Shown in pieces: positions 1 to 8,300 of a stretch of DNA of 64,000 nucleotides. A program made the translations under genes and the position numbers. A model generated the notes under the pieces. It was given only the letters and a program-made list of their open reading frames with translations, was not told the origin of the DNA and did no database searches. The stretch is from RGIG9115 sp045128915. Lineage in GTDB: Bacteria > Bacillota > Clostridia > UBA1381. The stretch lies in contig JBGVIT010000036.1 of the NCBI GenBank assembly GCA_045128915.1, forward strand, positions 33,702 to 97,701, read 5' to 3'. Within the stretch, counting starts at the first letter, position 1. Each line of letters starts with the position of its first letter.

Positions 1-189
1 CCTTTCCTGTCTTAATCTTTTTATTAATTTCTCACCGTCAAGTTCACAAAGAGCTGTGAACCAATCCGACCTGAAAAATCTCTCTATAGAATCTCTTGTT
101 TGATGACATCCGCAATGTCTGTAATCTCTGACAGCCTGCATTATAATTGCTTCTGCAAGCATCTGATAATTCTCATAAAACTTACACAT
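1..189 (-). CDS. Small mobile-element protein, truncated by window edge
   Basis: Open reading frame on the minus strand from an ATG at 189 running off the left edge; 63 residues are visible, beginning MCKFYENYQM. A ribosome binding site (GAGGTG) lies about 8 bases before the ATG, and the frame follows the RepA_N gene by 11 bases, so the two are probably co-transcribed. The visible part is helical and charged, with a central IERFFRSDWF segment. I recall small proteins of this look next to RepA_N genes in Clostridia conjugative elements, but no function is known to me. The end is missing. Confidence 0.6.
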   Translation of the reverse strand, partial: MCKFYENYQMLAEAIIMQAVRDYRHCGCHQTRDSIERFFRSDWFTALCELDGEKLIKRLRQER

Positions 190-200
190 CTGCCATCACC

Positions 201-1196
201 TCAATTCTTCTTTGGGTTTGCCATATCATATTTAACCTTTGCTGAGAACCAATTATCCGATGTTTCAAACGAACGGTAAATTGTTGTAATTAAAAATGCC
301 CGTATATTACGGACATTAGAGCAATTTTCTTGTAATGCAAAATATATGTATTCGATATGAGAACTGTCTATCTTCAAAAATCTGCTTTTGACAATCTCAT
401 GCGGATATTCTTGTTTGTTAATTCGGATATATGGCTCTTTACTGCATACAACATCAACCATAAGCTCAATAATTTCATCAAGCCAATCCTTCTCAAATCT
501 TTGAATCATAATGTCATATTCAACATTTGATTTAATTATTTTCTCATATATTTCTCTTTCTCGTATCCATCCTATCGCATCAATCGGTTCATCAGAACCG
601 TTATCATACTCCTCTTCATCACTGATAGGATATGATAGGATAGTATCATTAAAATCAGTATTATTAATATCAGTATTATTTATATTAGTATTATTAGAGT
701 ATGATTTTGGAACTTCTTGAAATTCGATATTCATACTTCTTGAAGCATGATTTTCATACTTCTGCAAGTTTGATTTTGGAACTTCTGGATTTTCCGTATT
801 CATACTTCTTGAAGTATGATTTTCATACTCGGAAGATTCAGAGGTTATGAAGTTCTTTACATAAATGATATTTGGCTTTCCTAACCCTTGTCTTTTTCGT
901 TCTATCAAACCCACACAGTTATCAAGTTCCTCCAATAATTTTGATACCTTTTGCCTTGCACATCCCAAGTCAACAATTATATCTTCCATAGTGTAAATGA
1001 TATACACTCTGTTATCATCATCAATCCATCTGTTTCTCATTGATAATCCCATCCGGTCAAGCATAAGTCCGTACAGCAATTTTGCATCCGTTGACATATA
1101 ACGAAATTTCTTGTCTTTAAATAAACGCTTTGGGATACGAAAGAAAGAAAACTGCTCCGCTTCGCATCCATAGAAATAATCAAAATCCAATGCCAT
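201..1196 (-). CDS. RepA_N-family replication initiator
   Basis: 331 aa. The N-terminal ~115 residues (FSFFRIPKRLF, then LSTDAKLLYGLML-like, then a winged-helix region around VDLGCARQKVSKLLEEL) match the RepA_N initiator domain found in low-GC Gram-positive plasmids and in integrative conjugative elements. Residues ~120-180 form a repetitive, Asn-rich linker encoded by direct DNA repeats (656..700 and 702..839). The C-terminal part (~205-331) is a conserved-looking helical domain. The RBS GGAGGTG sits 6 bases before the ATG. In the family, such a protein opens an origin that often lies inside its own gene. Its presence next to recA marks the edge of an integrated element or a fused plasmid. 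No integrase or relaxase is in view. Confidence 0.85.
   Translation of the reverse strand: MALDFDYFYGCEAEQFSFFRIPKRLFKDKKFRYMSTDAKLLYGLMLDRMGLSMRNRWIDDDNRVYIIYTMEDIIVDLGCARQKVSKLLEELDNCVGLIERKRQGLGKPNIIYVKNFITSESSEYENHTSRSMNTENPEVPKSNLQKYENHASRSMNIEFQEVPKSYSNNTNINNTDINNTDFNDTILSYPISDEEEYDNGSDEPIDAIGWIREREIYEKIIKSNVEYDIMIQRFEKDWLDEIIELMVDVVCSKEPYIRINKQEYPHEIVKSRFLKIDSSHIEYIYFALQENCSNVRNIRAFLITTIYRSFETSDNWFSAKVKYDMANPKKN
656..700. repeat. Three AT-rich 15-bp tandem repeats inside repA
   Basis: Units CAGTATTATTAATAT (656-670), CAGTATTATTTATAT (671-685) and TAGTATTATTAGAGT (686-700) stand head to tail inside the linker-coding part of the initiator gene. They encode the Asn-rich stretch. AT-rich tandem repeats next to larger repeats are what an origin-melting region would look like; this role is inferred. 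Confidence 0.7.
702..839. repeat. Two 69-bp direct repeats with palindromes inside repA (candidate origin)
   Basis: TGATTTTGGAACTTCT recurs at 702 and 771, giving a 69-bp (23-codon) period; both units carry the near palindrome CATACTTCTTGAAGTATG (second unit perfect, first with one change). In RepA_N replicons the origin is known to lie within the rep gene in such repeats, so these are plausible Rep-binding sites. Confidence 0.6.
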
Positions 1197-1426
1197 TATT
1201 CACACCTCCTGACTCAAAATTTATATATAGAAAAAGACAGCCTATATACCATAGACTGCCTCTATTTTTACAATTTCTTCTCAATTTTTCGCATATCTTC
1301 TCATCATATCAAGGCTCAAAAGTAGTAAATTAGTAGTAATTTTAGTACAAGATATTGCGATTTTTCCCATTAAATAAGGGTTTCAGTGTTTAATCATAAT
1401 TTTTGACTTAAAAAACAAGAAATTAC
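1197..1426. other. Non-coding junction between mobile-element end and recA
   Basis: 230 bases without a gene. A direct repeat AGTAGTAAATT / AGTAGTAATTT occurs around 1320-1343, and a weak -10 like TGGTATATA (minus strand, about 1240) could serve repA. The boundary between the element and the chromosome should fall here, but I see no clear attachment-site duplication. No LexA-type box (CGAACNNNNGTTCG or close) was seen. Confidence 0.4.
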
Positions 1427-1455
1427 TTGCTTTTTGCGATTAAATATAGTATAAT
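1427..1455 (+). promoter_or_regulatory. Sigma-A promoter of recA
   Basis: TTGCTT (1427-1432), 17-bp spacer, perfect TATAAT (1450-1455), 36 bases before the recA start codon. Confidence 0.8.
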
Positions 1456-1491
1456 ATATGTATATTACATAGTACGAAAGGAACCAGAAAA

Positions 1492-2547
1492 ATGGAAGGT
1501 ACTGAAAATAAAATCATTAAAAAAGATCCTGAAAAAATCAAAGCAATAGATGAGGCGATTAAAGATATTAAGAAGAATTTCGGTGTAGGCAGTATTATGA
1601 AGCTTGGCGACGCACCGAACGTTGCAGTTGATGCTATTCCCACCGGCTCACTTACTCTTGACGTTGCACTTGGGGTAGGCGGAATTCCCAGAGGCAGAGT
1701 TATTGAAATCTACGGCCCTGAATCATCCGGTAAAACAACTGTTGCACTCCACGTTGTTGCAGAAGCACAGAAAATGGGCGGAGATGCAGCGTTTATTGAT
1801 GCCGAGCATGCTCTTGATCCGGTTTATGCAAAGAATTTAGGTGTTGACATTGATAATCTTATAGTAGCTCAGCCTGATACGGGCGAGCAGGCGCTGGAAA
1901 TTGCAGAAGCACTTGTCAGAAGCGGTGCTATTGATATTATAGTAGTTGACTCAGTTGCAGCTCTTGTTCCAAAGGCTGAAATTGAGGGCGAAATGGGTGA
2001 TTCTCATGTGGGACTTCTTGCAAGACTTATGTCTCAGGCGCTGAGAAAGCTTACAGGTATTACTTCCAAAACCGGTACAAGCGTAATATTCATTAACCAG
2101 CTTCGTGAAAAGGTGGGCGTTGTGTATGGCAACCCCGAAACAACTCCCGGCGGACGTGCTCTTAAGTATTTCTCATCAGTACGACTTGATGTAAGAAGAA
2201 TTGAAGCGATTAAGAACGGAACAGAGCTTATAGGTAACAAGACCAGAGTTAAGGTTGTTAAGAACAAGGTTGCGCCTCCGTTTAAAGAAGCTGAATTTGA
2301 TATACTCTACGGAGAGGGCATTTCAAAGGAAGGCAATATTCTTGATATTGCAACTGACTACGATATAATCAAGAAAAGCGGCGCATGGTTCAGCTACGAC
2401 GGAGAGAAGCTTGGCCAGGGCAGAGATAACGTAAGAAAGTATATGGTAGAGAACCCTGAATTTACTAAGATGATAGAACAGCAGGTACGCGAAAAGCTTA
2501 TTGACAACGGCAAAAATAAGGTTGGTGAAAACACCGAAAATAAATAG
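1492..2547 (+). CDS. recA: Recombinase RecA
   Basis: 351 aa, the usual RecA length. It forms ATP-dependent filaments on single-stranded DNA for homologous pairing and drives SOS induction by stimulating LexA self-cleavage. Visible landmarks: Walker A GPESSGKT (75-82), the conserved start FGVGSIMKLG, Walker B-like IIVVDSVAALVP, the loop region GEMGDSHVGLLARLMSQALR, and FINQLREKVGVVYGNPETTPGG. The start is set by the RBS AAAGGA about 9 bases upstream. The gene has its own promoter and seems monocistronic. No SOS box was recognised upstream, so SOS control is not evident from this sequence. Confidence 0.98.
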   Translation: MEGTENKIIKKDPEKIKAIDEAIKDIKKNFGVGSIMKLGDAPNVAVDAIPTGSLTLDVALGVGGIPRGRVIEIYGPESSGKTTVALHVVAEAQKMGGDAAFIDAEHALDPVYAKNLGVDIDNLIVAQPDTGEQALEIAEALVRSGAIDIIVVDSVAALVPKAEIEGEMGDSHVGLLARLMSQALRKLTGITSKTGTSVIFINQLREKVGVVYGNPETTPGGRALKYFSSVRLDVRRIEAIKNGTELIGNKTRVKVVKNKVAPPFKEAEFDILYGEGISKEGNILDIATDYDIIKKSGAWFSYDGEKLGQGRDNVRKYMVENPEFTKMIEQQVREKLIDNGKNKVGENTENK

Positions 2548-2606
2548 AATAGCAAATTTTAAATTTGTGTTCTTTACTGAAAATTCCTTGCCGTATAAAA
2601 AATATA

Positions 2607-2635
2607 TTGACGTTCTGTGTATAATATAGTATGCT
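2607..2635 (+). promoter_or_regulatory. Promoter of HPr gene
   Basis: TTGACG (2607-2612), 17-bp spacer, TATGCT (2630-2635). A second TATAAT five bases further gives a poor 22-bp spacing. The mRNA leader would be about 70 bases long. Confidence 0.55.
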
Positions 2636-2713
2636 ATAATTATGTTATTATCACTAATTTGAATTTATACGGATTAATCGTTTGAAGTCGTAATAATAGG
2701 GGGTCATTCAAAT

Positions 2714-2977
2714 ATGTTTTCTAAAGAAGTTACAGTCAATAATCAGGTAGGACTTCATGCCAGACCTGCAACATTCTTTATACAGAGAGCTAATGAATTC
2801 AAGTCAAGCATCTGGATTGAAAAGGACGCAAGAAAGGTTAATGCAAAGAGCTTGCTTGGTGTTTTATCACTTGGTATAACAAAAGGCACTACAGTGAATA
2901 TCCTTGCTGACGGTGCTGACGAAGAAGCAGCAGTTAACAGTCTTGTTGAACTTGTTGAATCAAACTTTGCTGAGTAA
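2714..2977 (+). CDS. ptsH: Phosphocarrier protein HPr
   Basis: 87 aa cytoplasmic phosphocarrier of the sugar phosphotransferase system. His15 in GLHARPAT is the site phosphorylated by enzyme I, and Ser46 in NAKSLLGVLSLG is the site used by HPr kinase in Gram-positive carbon catabolite repression, so this is a full HPr rather than Crh (which lacks the His). RBS-like AGGGGG precedes the ATG. It stands alone, with its own promoter and terminator, and the enzyme I gene is not next to it in this window. No PTS permease is seen in the window. Confidence 0.95.
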   Translation: MFSKEVTVNNQVGLHARPATFFIQRANEFKSSIWIEKDARKVNAKSLLGVLSLGITKGTTVNILADGADEEAAVNSLVELVESNFAE

Positions 2978-2983
2978 GAATTT

Positions 2984-3014
2984 ACAGAAGCCTTGCTAAG
3001 AGGCTTCTGTTTTA
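2984..3014 (+). terminator. Intrinsic terminator after HPr
   Basis: Stem ACAGAAGCC / GGCTTCTGT with a 9-base loop followed by TTTT. Confidence 0.85.
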
Positions 3015-3045
3015 TCTATGTATATTATCGGAAGGAGAGATACTA

Positions 3046-3333
3046 ATGCAGGCTAAAAAGAAAAAACAGTTTACATTCAGAGATAAACCGCTGTTTCGCT
3101 CAGGAAATACTCTCTACTATGGCGAGCCGGGCGAACGATATATGTTACAGCTTGATATTTTGGAAACCAAGAAGGTAAAAGATATTGAATCAGCGTCTAA
3201 GGTAAAAATAAAGCTTATTGCCAATGACGGAAATCTTGATTCACCTCAGGTTTTCCGTGAATCAGAAAGAGAAGATATTTATACAGCGCTTGATATTGGT
3301 CAGTGGTGGTTAAAGACAGCTCTTTCACAATAA
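3046..3333 (+). CDS. Conserved small protein of unknown function
   Basis: 95 aa, preceded by a strong RBS (GGAAGGAGA) 6-7 bases before the ATG and followed by its own terminator, which supports it as a real gene. The sequence is basic at the start (MQAKKKKQFTF) and then predicted beta-rich (YMLQLDILETKKV, KVKIKLIAND), ending in an amphipathic helix with DIGQWWLKTAL. There is no signal peptide or membrane segment. I do not recognise a named family; it resembles small Clostridia-conserved cytoplasmic proteins. The only neighbour on the same strand is HPr, separated by a terminator, so context gives no function. Confidence 0.7.
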   Translation: MQAKKKKQFTFRDKPLFRSGNTLYYGEPGERYMLQLDILETKKVKDIESASKVKIKLIANDGNLDSPQVFRESEREDIYTALDIGQWWLKTALSQ

Positions 3334-3344
3334 TGAGCAATAAA

Positions 3345-3378
3345 AAATACTGAACGAATAATCGTTCAGTATTTTTTT
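3345..3378. terminator. Bidirectional terminator
   Basis: Stem ATACTGAACGA / TCGTTCAGTAT with ATAA loop, T-run on the plus side and A-run before the stem. It serves the small gene (plus) and the epimerase operon (minus). Confidence 0.85.
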
Positions 3379-3379
3379 A

Positions 3380-4246
3380 TTATAATGATTTGAAAAATGT
3401 AAGCATATTCTTTGCCTGCTTATCTATTGATGCCTCTGATGTATCATCTATCAGGTCACGCCATACATAGATTGCATCGCCTACCTCGCCGCCTGCAACT
3501 ACAAATGGCTCTGCTACTATTCTGCCCTTGAAATCAACATCACGAAGCGCCGCAAAAATTTCTTTCCAATCAATATGGCCATAGCCGTTACCGGGAGCTG
3601 TTCTGTTGTTTTCACCAACATGAAGTCCTACAAGCTTGCTTCCTGCTGTTCTGATTGCATCGCCCATGTTGTCCTCTTCTATGTTCATGTGATAGGTGTC
3701 AAGAAGAATACCAACATTGTCACAATCAACTCTGTTTACGTAGTCAAGCGCTTGCTTTGCAGTATTTACGATAATACCCTCAAAACGATTAACCGCTTCA
3801 ATTCCGTATGTAATTCCGTATTCTGCAGCTCTTTTACCAAGCATTTTCATGTTCTTTACGCTGTTTTCTCTTGCTCTTTCAACATCTACTACATCAGGAA
3901 CACCCCAACCTGCGTAGCTTACGCCTGAAAGGATTTTACCGTCCATTTTATGAATTCTGTCGATGATGTTGCCAAGATACTCAATGCCTGCTTTCTGGAC
4001 ATTTTCATCAAGAGATGCTATGTCGTACTTTTTATCAAGGCCGAGGCTATATGTAAGCTCTATATTGTATTCCTTTGCCACCGCTTTAAGTTCTTCCATG
4101 CGTGCATCTGACATATTAAGAAGCGCCTGCGCCTGAAACTCAAGCACATCAAAACCAAGCTCTGCGGCTTTTTTTATGTATTTGGCATGGTCGGCTTCCC
4201 AGGTATTAACCCAGAAATTCATAAAAATTCCATACTTGTTATCCAT
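3380..4246 (-). CDS. D-allulose (psicose)/tagatose 3-epimerase family protein
   Basis: 288 aa TIM-barrel sugar epimerase of the xylose-isomerase-like superfamily. The family converts ketohexoses at C3 (for example D-fructose to D-allulose) with Mn2+ or Co2+. The four metal ligands of the family are visible: E150 (IEAVNRFE), D183 (LLDTYHMNIEED), H209 (LHVGENNR) and E246 (VAEPFV). The whole C-terminal half closely resembles remembered Clostridium D-psicose 3-epimerases. RBS AGGAGGT lies 7 bases before the ATG. It follows the D-lyxose isomerase gene by 15 bases on the same strand, so the two probably act on the same rare ketose/aldose pool. The exact substrate (allulose, tagatose, xylulose or a related ketose) is open. 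Confidence 0.87.
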   Translation of the reverse strand: MDNKYGIFMNFWVNTWEADHAKYIKKAAELGFDVLEFQAQALLNMSDARMEELKAVAKEYNIELTYSLGLDKKYDIASLDENVQKAGIEYLGNIIDRIHKMDGKILSGVSYAGWGVPDVVDVERARENSVKNMKMLGKRAAEYGITYGIEAVNRFEGIIVNTAKQALDYVNRVDCDNVGILLDTYHMNIEEDNMGDAIRTAGSKLVGLHVGENNRTAPGNGYGHIDWKEIFAALRDVDFKGRIVAEPFVVAGGEVGDAIYVWRDLIDDTSEASIDKQAKNMLTFFKSL

Positions 4247-4261
4247 TTGGGTTACCTCCTA

Positions 4262-4933
4262 TCAATACTCGTTTACAAGACGTCTGTACATAGGCTCGTC
4301 TTCTACAACTTCGCTGAAACGTCCGGACGGCTCTGCAAAGATATTGTCATTATTATCGTCATTTACCTTTGAAACCTCGCCCACAACTAAGTCGCCTGCA
4401 CCTGTCTTTGCCCAGAATCTGTGATAGATATATGGAGTAAGAGTGATGCTTGCACCTGGTTCTACTTCGATTATTTCTTCAGGCTTATATGTATATTTCT
4501 TTGCGTCCATTAATACTTCTACCGGCGTTTCCATATCTGGCTTGTCCGCTGCATTTCTCTGACAAACCTGAACACAAAGTATGCCTCCGCCACGATTTAT
4601 AATATCTTCTGTTTTATCAATATGATAGTGCATAGGTATCTCCTGACAGTTGCCGTCTTTAAGGAGAATATACTTTTCACAATATGTAATTGTTTCTTCC
4701 GGTCTTTTAATATCTCCGTTACGAACTGTAAATAGAACAGCGCCGGTTTTTGAAAAGTCGCCCTTGCCAAAATCTGTTACGTCCCAACCGAGCATTGTAC
4801 TTTTAATAAGCTCATCGCCCTCGCCGCTCCAATCGTCTGCAGCTCTTCTTGCAAAGGGTGGCAAAGTGATAAGTCTTTTTGATAAAAGGTCTTCTGCCCA
4901 TTTGATAGCATTATTGATTTCGCTTCGTTTCAT
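4262..4933 (-). CDS. D-lyxose ketol-isomerase (cupin)
   Basis: 223 aa cupin-fold sugar isomerase resembling D-lyxose isomerases (lyxose to xylulose, also mannose to fructose). It starts with the family-typical MKRSEINNAIKWAEDLL and carries MLGWDVTDFGKGDF. Metal ligands fit H102, H104 and E109 (MHYHIDKTED) and H171 (YIYHRF). First gene of a two-gene operon with the 3-epimerase. The promoter and paired upstream repeats at 4984..5055 suggest regulated expression. No kinase or transporter is linked, so the pair may feed xylulose/fructose into general metabolism; this is inference. Confidence 0.88.
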   Translation of the reverse strand: MKRSEINNAIKWAEDLLSKRLITLPPFARRAADDWSGEGDELIKSTMLGWDVTDFGKGDFSKTGAVLFTVRNGDIKRPEETITYCEKYILLKDGNCQEIPMHYHIDKTEDIINRGGGILCVQVCQRNAADKPDMETPVEVLMDAKKYTYKPEEIIEVEPGASITLTPYIYHRFWAKTGAGDLVVGEVSKVNDDNNDNIFAEPSGRFSEVVEDEPMYRRLVNEY

Positions 4934-4983
4934 TATAACAACTCCTTACTGATTTTTTGGATACTATAACCCATTGTGTATTA

Positions 4984-4992
4984 ATTATACCA
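4984..4992 (-). promoter_or_regulatory. Extended -10 promoter of the lyxose isomerase operon
   Basis: On the minus strand TGGTATAAT, an extended -10 with perfect hexamer, 51 bases before the start codon. The -35 region is poor, which fits a promoter that needs an activator. Confidence 0.6.
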
Positions 4993-5015
4993 CACATTTC
5001 AGGATAATTGTTACA

Positions 5016-5055
5016 AATTCTTACTGACTTTTATCGAATTCTTACTGACTATTAT
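5016..5055 (-). promoter_or_regulatory. Two 19-bp direct repeats, likely activator site
   Basis: AATTCTTACTGACTTTTAT (5016-5034) and AATTCTTACTGACTATTAT (5037-5055) differ at one base and start 21 bp apart, two helical turns, so a protein could bind both on the same DNA face. They lie just upstream of the -35 region of the lyxose isomerase operon. A third partial match (CTTACTGATTTTT) lies near 4946. Confidence 0.55.
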
Positions 5056-5058
5056 GTA

Positions 5059-5271
5059 TTATTCTTTTTCTTCTATCAGCACAAAACGCGGTACTTTTTT
5101 GCCATTATGCTCTACTTCTTCATTCCACATATGAGCAGGTCTTACCCATATTCCACACTCACCGTAAAGAGCTTTATAAACCACCATTTTTTCCAATGTT
5201 TCCGAATGTGTTGCAATTTCTAAAAGCTCGTATTTATTGCCTTTAAAATGCTGATAAATGCCTTTTTTCAT
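5059..5271 (-). CDS. DUF1653 protein
   Basis: 70 aa. The body (GIYQHFKGNKYELL, ATHSETLEKMVVYKALYGE, GIWVRPAHMWNE, GKKVPRF) is the DUF1653 family, a small globular protein of unknown function common in bacteria. The start is taken at the internal ATG 5271, where the family begins and where AGGGTGG lies a few bases upstream; a longer frame from a TTG at 5343 would read through the hairpin at 5292..5321 and overlap the previous gene. It sits between the large SLH protein gene and the lyxose isomerase operon on the same strand. Confidence 0.85.
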   Translation of the reverse strand: MKKGIYQHFKGNKYELLEIATHSETLEKMVVYKALYGECGIWVRPAHMWNEEVEHNGKKVPRFVLIEEKE

Positions 5272-5291
5272 ATATACCACCCTTAACTTAA

Positions 5292-5321
5292 ATGCGGAGT
5301 GCCCCTTAGGACACTCCGCAT
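5292..5321 (-). terminator. Hairpin ending the surface-protein operon
   Basis: ATGCGGAGTG / CACTCCGCAT with a 10-base loop directly after the stop codon of the 1,879-aa gene. The T-run is weak on the minus side, so termination may be partial. Confidence 0.65.
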
Positions 5322-5332
5322 AATTATTTTGA

Positions 5333-8300
5333 TTATTCGCCAAAGTAACGGAAGAGGAATGTTACAATCTGACCGCGTACGCATGATGCGTCAGGTCCGA
5401 ATACATCTTCTGCCAATCCGTTTGTAATGCCGTTTGCAACTGCCCATGCTACTGCATCACCGTAGTATGCATCTGCTGTAACATCAGCAAATGCTGATTC
5501 TCCTGCTTCTGCTGCAGCTTTTGCAAGTCTGAAGAGGAATGTTACTGTCTGAGCACGTGTTACAAGTGCATCAGGGCTGAATGTTGAATCTGATGTTCCT
5601 GATGTGATACCGTTTGCTACTGCCCATGCTACTGCCTTTTCGTAGTAGCTTCCGCCTTCTACGTCTGCAAATGCGCCTGCAGCTTCAACTTCAGGACTTC
5701 CTGCTGCTCTCCAGAGGAATGTTACCATCTGACCTCTTGTACAATCAGCTTCAGGTCCGAATGAATCATCGCTGAGACCGGTTGTAATACCCTTTTCTAC
5801 CGCCCACTTAACAGGAGCTGCGTAGTATGTGTTATCATATACGTCCTTGAACTGACCTGATGCTACCGGTGTTTCAGGTTCAACCGGCTGTTCTGGCTGT
5901 TCAGGTTCTTCGGGCTGTTCGGGATCTGTGGGTTCGTCTTTTGCTTCTTCGTACTCAACTTCAACTGTTACACCGCCCTTAGGCATTACGAATGAAAGTG
6001 TTCCGTCTGCATTCTCTGTAAGCTCGACTTCATTGCCGTTCTTATCAAGAATCTTAACTTCCTTAACTTCCTTGCCCTCTACTTCGTTAACTGTTACCTT
6101 AACCTTAGTGCCAGGACGAGCTGAACTTGTGCTGAGCTTAACTGCACCCTTAGAATCAGAGCTTACAGTTACCTTATTAGATGATGCTCCGCTGCTTCCG
6201 CCAACGCCGATTGGGTTCTTGGGAGTTACTGTTGATTCTCCTGACTGTGTGCTGCCTATACCGTTGATAGCTTCAACCTTAATTTTATATTCTGTGCCGT
6301 TTGTAAGGCCTGTTACAGTGTAGGTTGTCTGTGAACCGTCAACTGTTGCTACGAGAGTGCCATCTACATAAATCTTATAGCTTGTAATAGCTGAACCGTT
6401 TGCATTAGCTGAAAGTGCAACTGTTGCCTGACCATTACCTGCAGATACGCTTGGTGCCTCTGCGAATGATGGAGCTGTTGCAGGAACTGCTACTGCATTT
6501 GATGTGATTTCACCTGTATAGGTATCACCCTTTGCTACGAGCTTAGCTGTAATTGAGCATCCCTTGTCTGCATCCTGAACTGTATATGTTGTTCCGTTTG
6601 CATTTTCAATAACTTCGCCATTTCTGAGCCATACTATATCATAGTTTTCAGCTGCAGGAGCGCCTTCTACTGTTAATGTGATTTCTGATGTACCTGCAAG
6701 TGTTGCTGTACCTGTAAGAGCTGTCTTACCAACTACTACTGCTGAGCTTTCGATTGTGCCCTCGTAGTTACCTGTTGATGTTACTGCTACTGTAATTTCT
6801 GCATCAGCATCTGCAGCCTGAACTGTGTATGTTGTTCCGGTTGCTTCTGCAATAGCTTCGCCGTTCTTCTTCCACTGATATGCAAGTGTACCACCTGCAG
6901 GAGCATTTGCTGTGAGAACTGTATTTTCTGCGATTGTTGCTTCGCTTGCAGAAATTGTTACAACGCCTGTGTAAGCTGCAGGGTTGATTGCAAATGTTGT
7001 AGTAAGTGTACCTGAGTAGTTACCCTTACCTGTTACTGTTATAGTAGCTGTTCCTGCATTTGTGTTATCTGCATAAGCTACTTCATAATCATTTGTTGAT
7101 GAAAGAATCTTTGTTCCCCACTTAACATCAAATCCAGGTGTTAAAGCTGAACCTGTGTATGTGTAGCCATCAGCTGCAAGACCTGCGAATGCAAAGTCTG
7201 TATCGTTAAGAGCCTTAGCTGTGATTGTGAAAGTCTTTGTTACTGTACCTGAGTAGTTGCCCTTAGCTGTTACTGTTATAGTAGCTGTACCTGCGTTTGT
7301 ATTAGCTGTATAAGCTACATCATAGTCTGTTGAAGCGTTAAGAGCTGATGTTACCTGAGGCTTAATTTCTTCGCCTGTGAATTCCTTGTTTTCAAGGTCG
7401 AATGTAAAGTCTGCGTCTGTTACTGTTTTAGGTTCTACTGTGTACTCGATTGCAAGGTCTGTTGCAGCCTCGAAGTTTGTATCTGCTGCCTTTGTAGCTG
7501 TAATAGTTACAGTACCTATCTTAAGGAATGTTGCTGACCATGTTGTATCATTTACCTTTGAAAGTGCTACAACTGTGGGATCTGAGCTTGTAAGGTTAAA
7601 TGCACCTGTACCGCTACCGCCACCGAGAACGATTTCTACAGCTTCTTTTGAATAAGGCTTTGTGATGTTCTGGTCTGCACCATCGATTGTAAGAGCTGCC
7701 TGGAGCTGCTTTGTAATCTTCGCATTTTCGAAGTTGAAGATTGAATTAACTGTGTAGTTATCCTTATCAGCACCGGTAAGTGCAATACCATCAAGCTCAA
7801 CAGTATATGTTCCAACTGCTGCACTTGCGTAATCGCCAGCTTCAACTGCTGTCATATCAACTGCTACATCATCCTGACCTACAACACCTGTAAGACCAAG
7901 TGTACCTGTGATGGTGCCTGCTGTTGTTGTTTCGTCATATACCTTTGTGATTACAACGTCACCTGCTGTTACTGTAAGTGCCTTAGCAGTAATTGTAAGA
8001 GCGGCTGTTGTTGTTCCCACGTGACCGGGGATTGAAGGATTCTGTGTATCAGGTGTGTTGTCCTCGTAGTTTGCAGTTATTGTATATGTACCTGCATTCT
8101 TCGGAGCATCGGTTGTTGGACCGTACTGTGTTCCGTTTGTTCCTTCATATGTATATGTCCATGTGTAGCCGTCTGCAGGCTGAGCTGCATAGCTACCCTG
8201 AACTGTGTAATCCTGACCATACTCTTTTGTTATGTCAGCAAGAGTAATTTCAACTGTTGTCTTGTTCTTGAACAAGAAGTTAACTGTTACGTCAGCATCT

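Noticed and set aside
656..839. CRISPR-like repeats
   Set aside because: Direct repeats are in frame inside a coding region, with no spacers of uniform length and no cas genes.
1197..1491. SOS (LexA) box before recA
   Set aside because: No sequence close to the Gram-positive consensus was found.
5272..5343. Longer version of the DUF1653 protein starting at a TTG
   Set aside because: The extension reads through a terminator hairpin, overlaps the previous gene and lacks an RBS; the family begins at the internal ATG.
7377..7655. Plus-strand open frames opposite the giant surface protein gene
   Set aside because: Shadows caused by the codon bias of the repetitive minus-strand gene.
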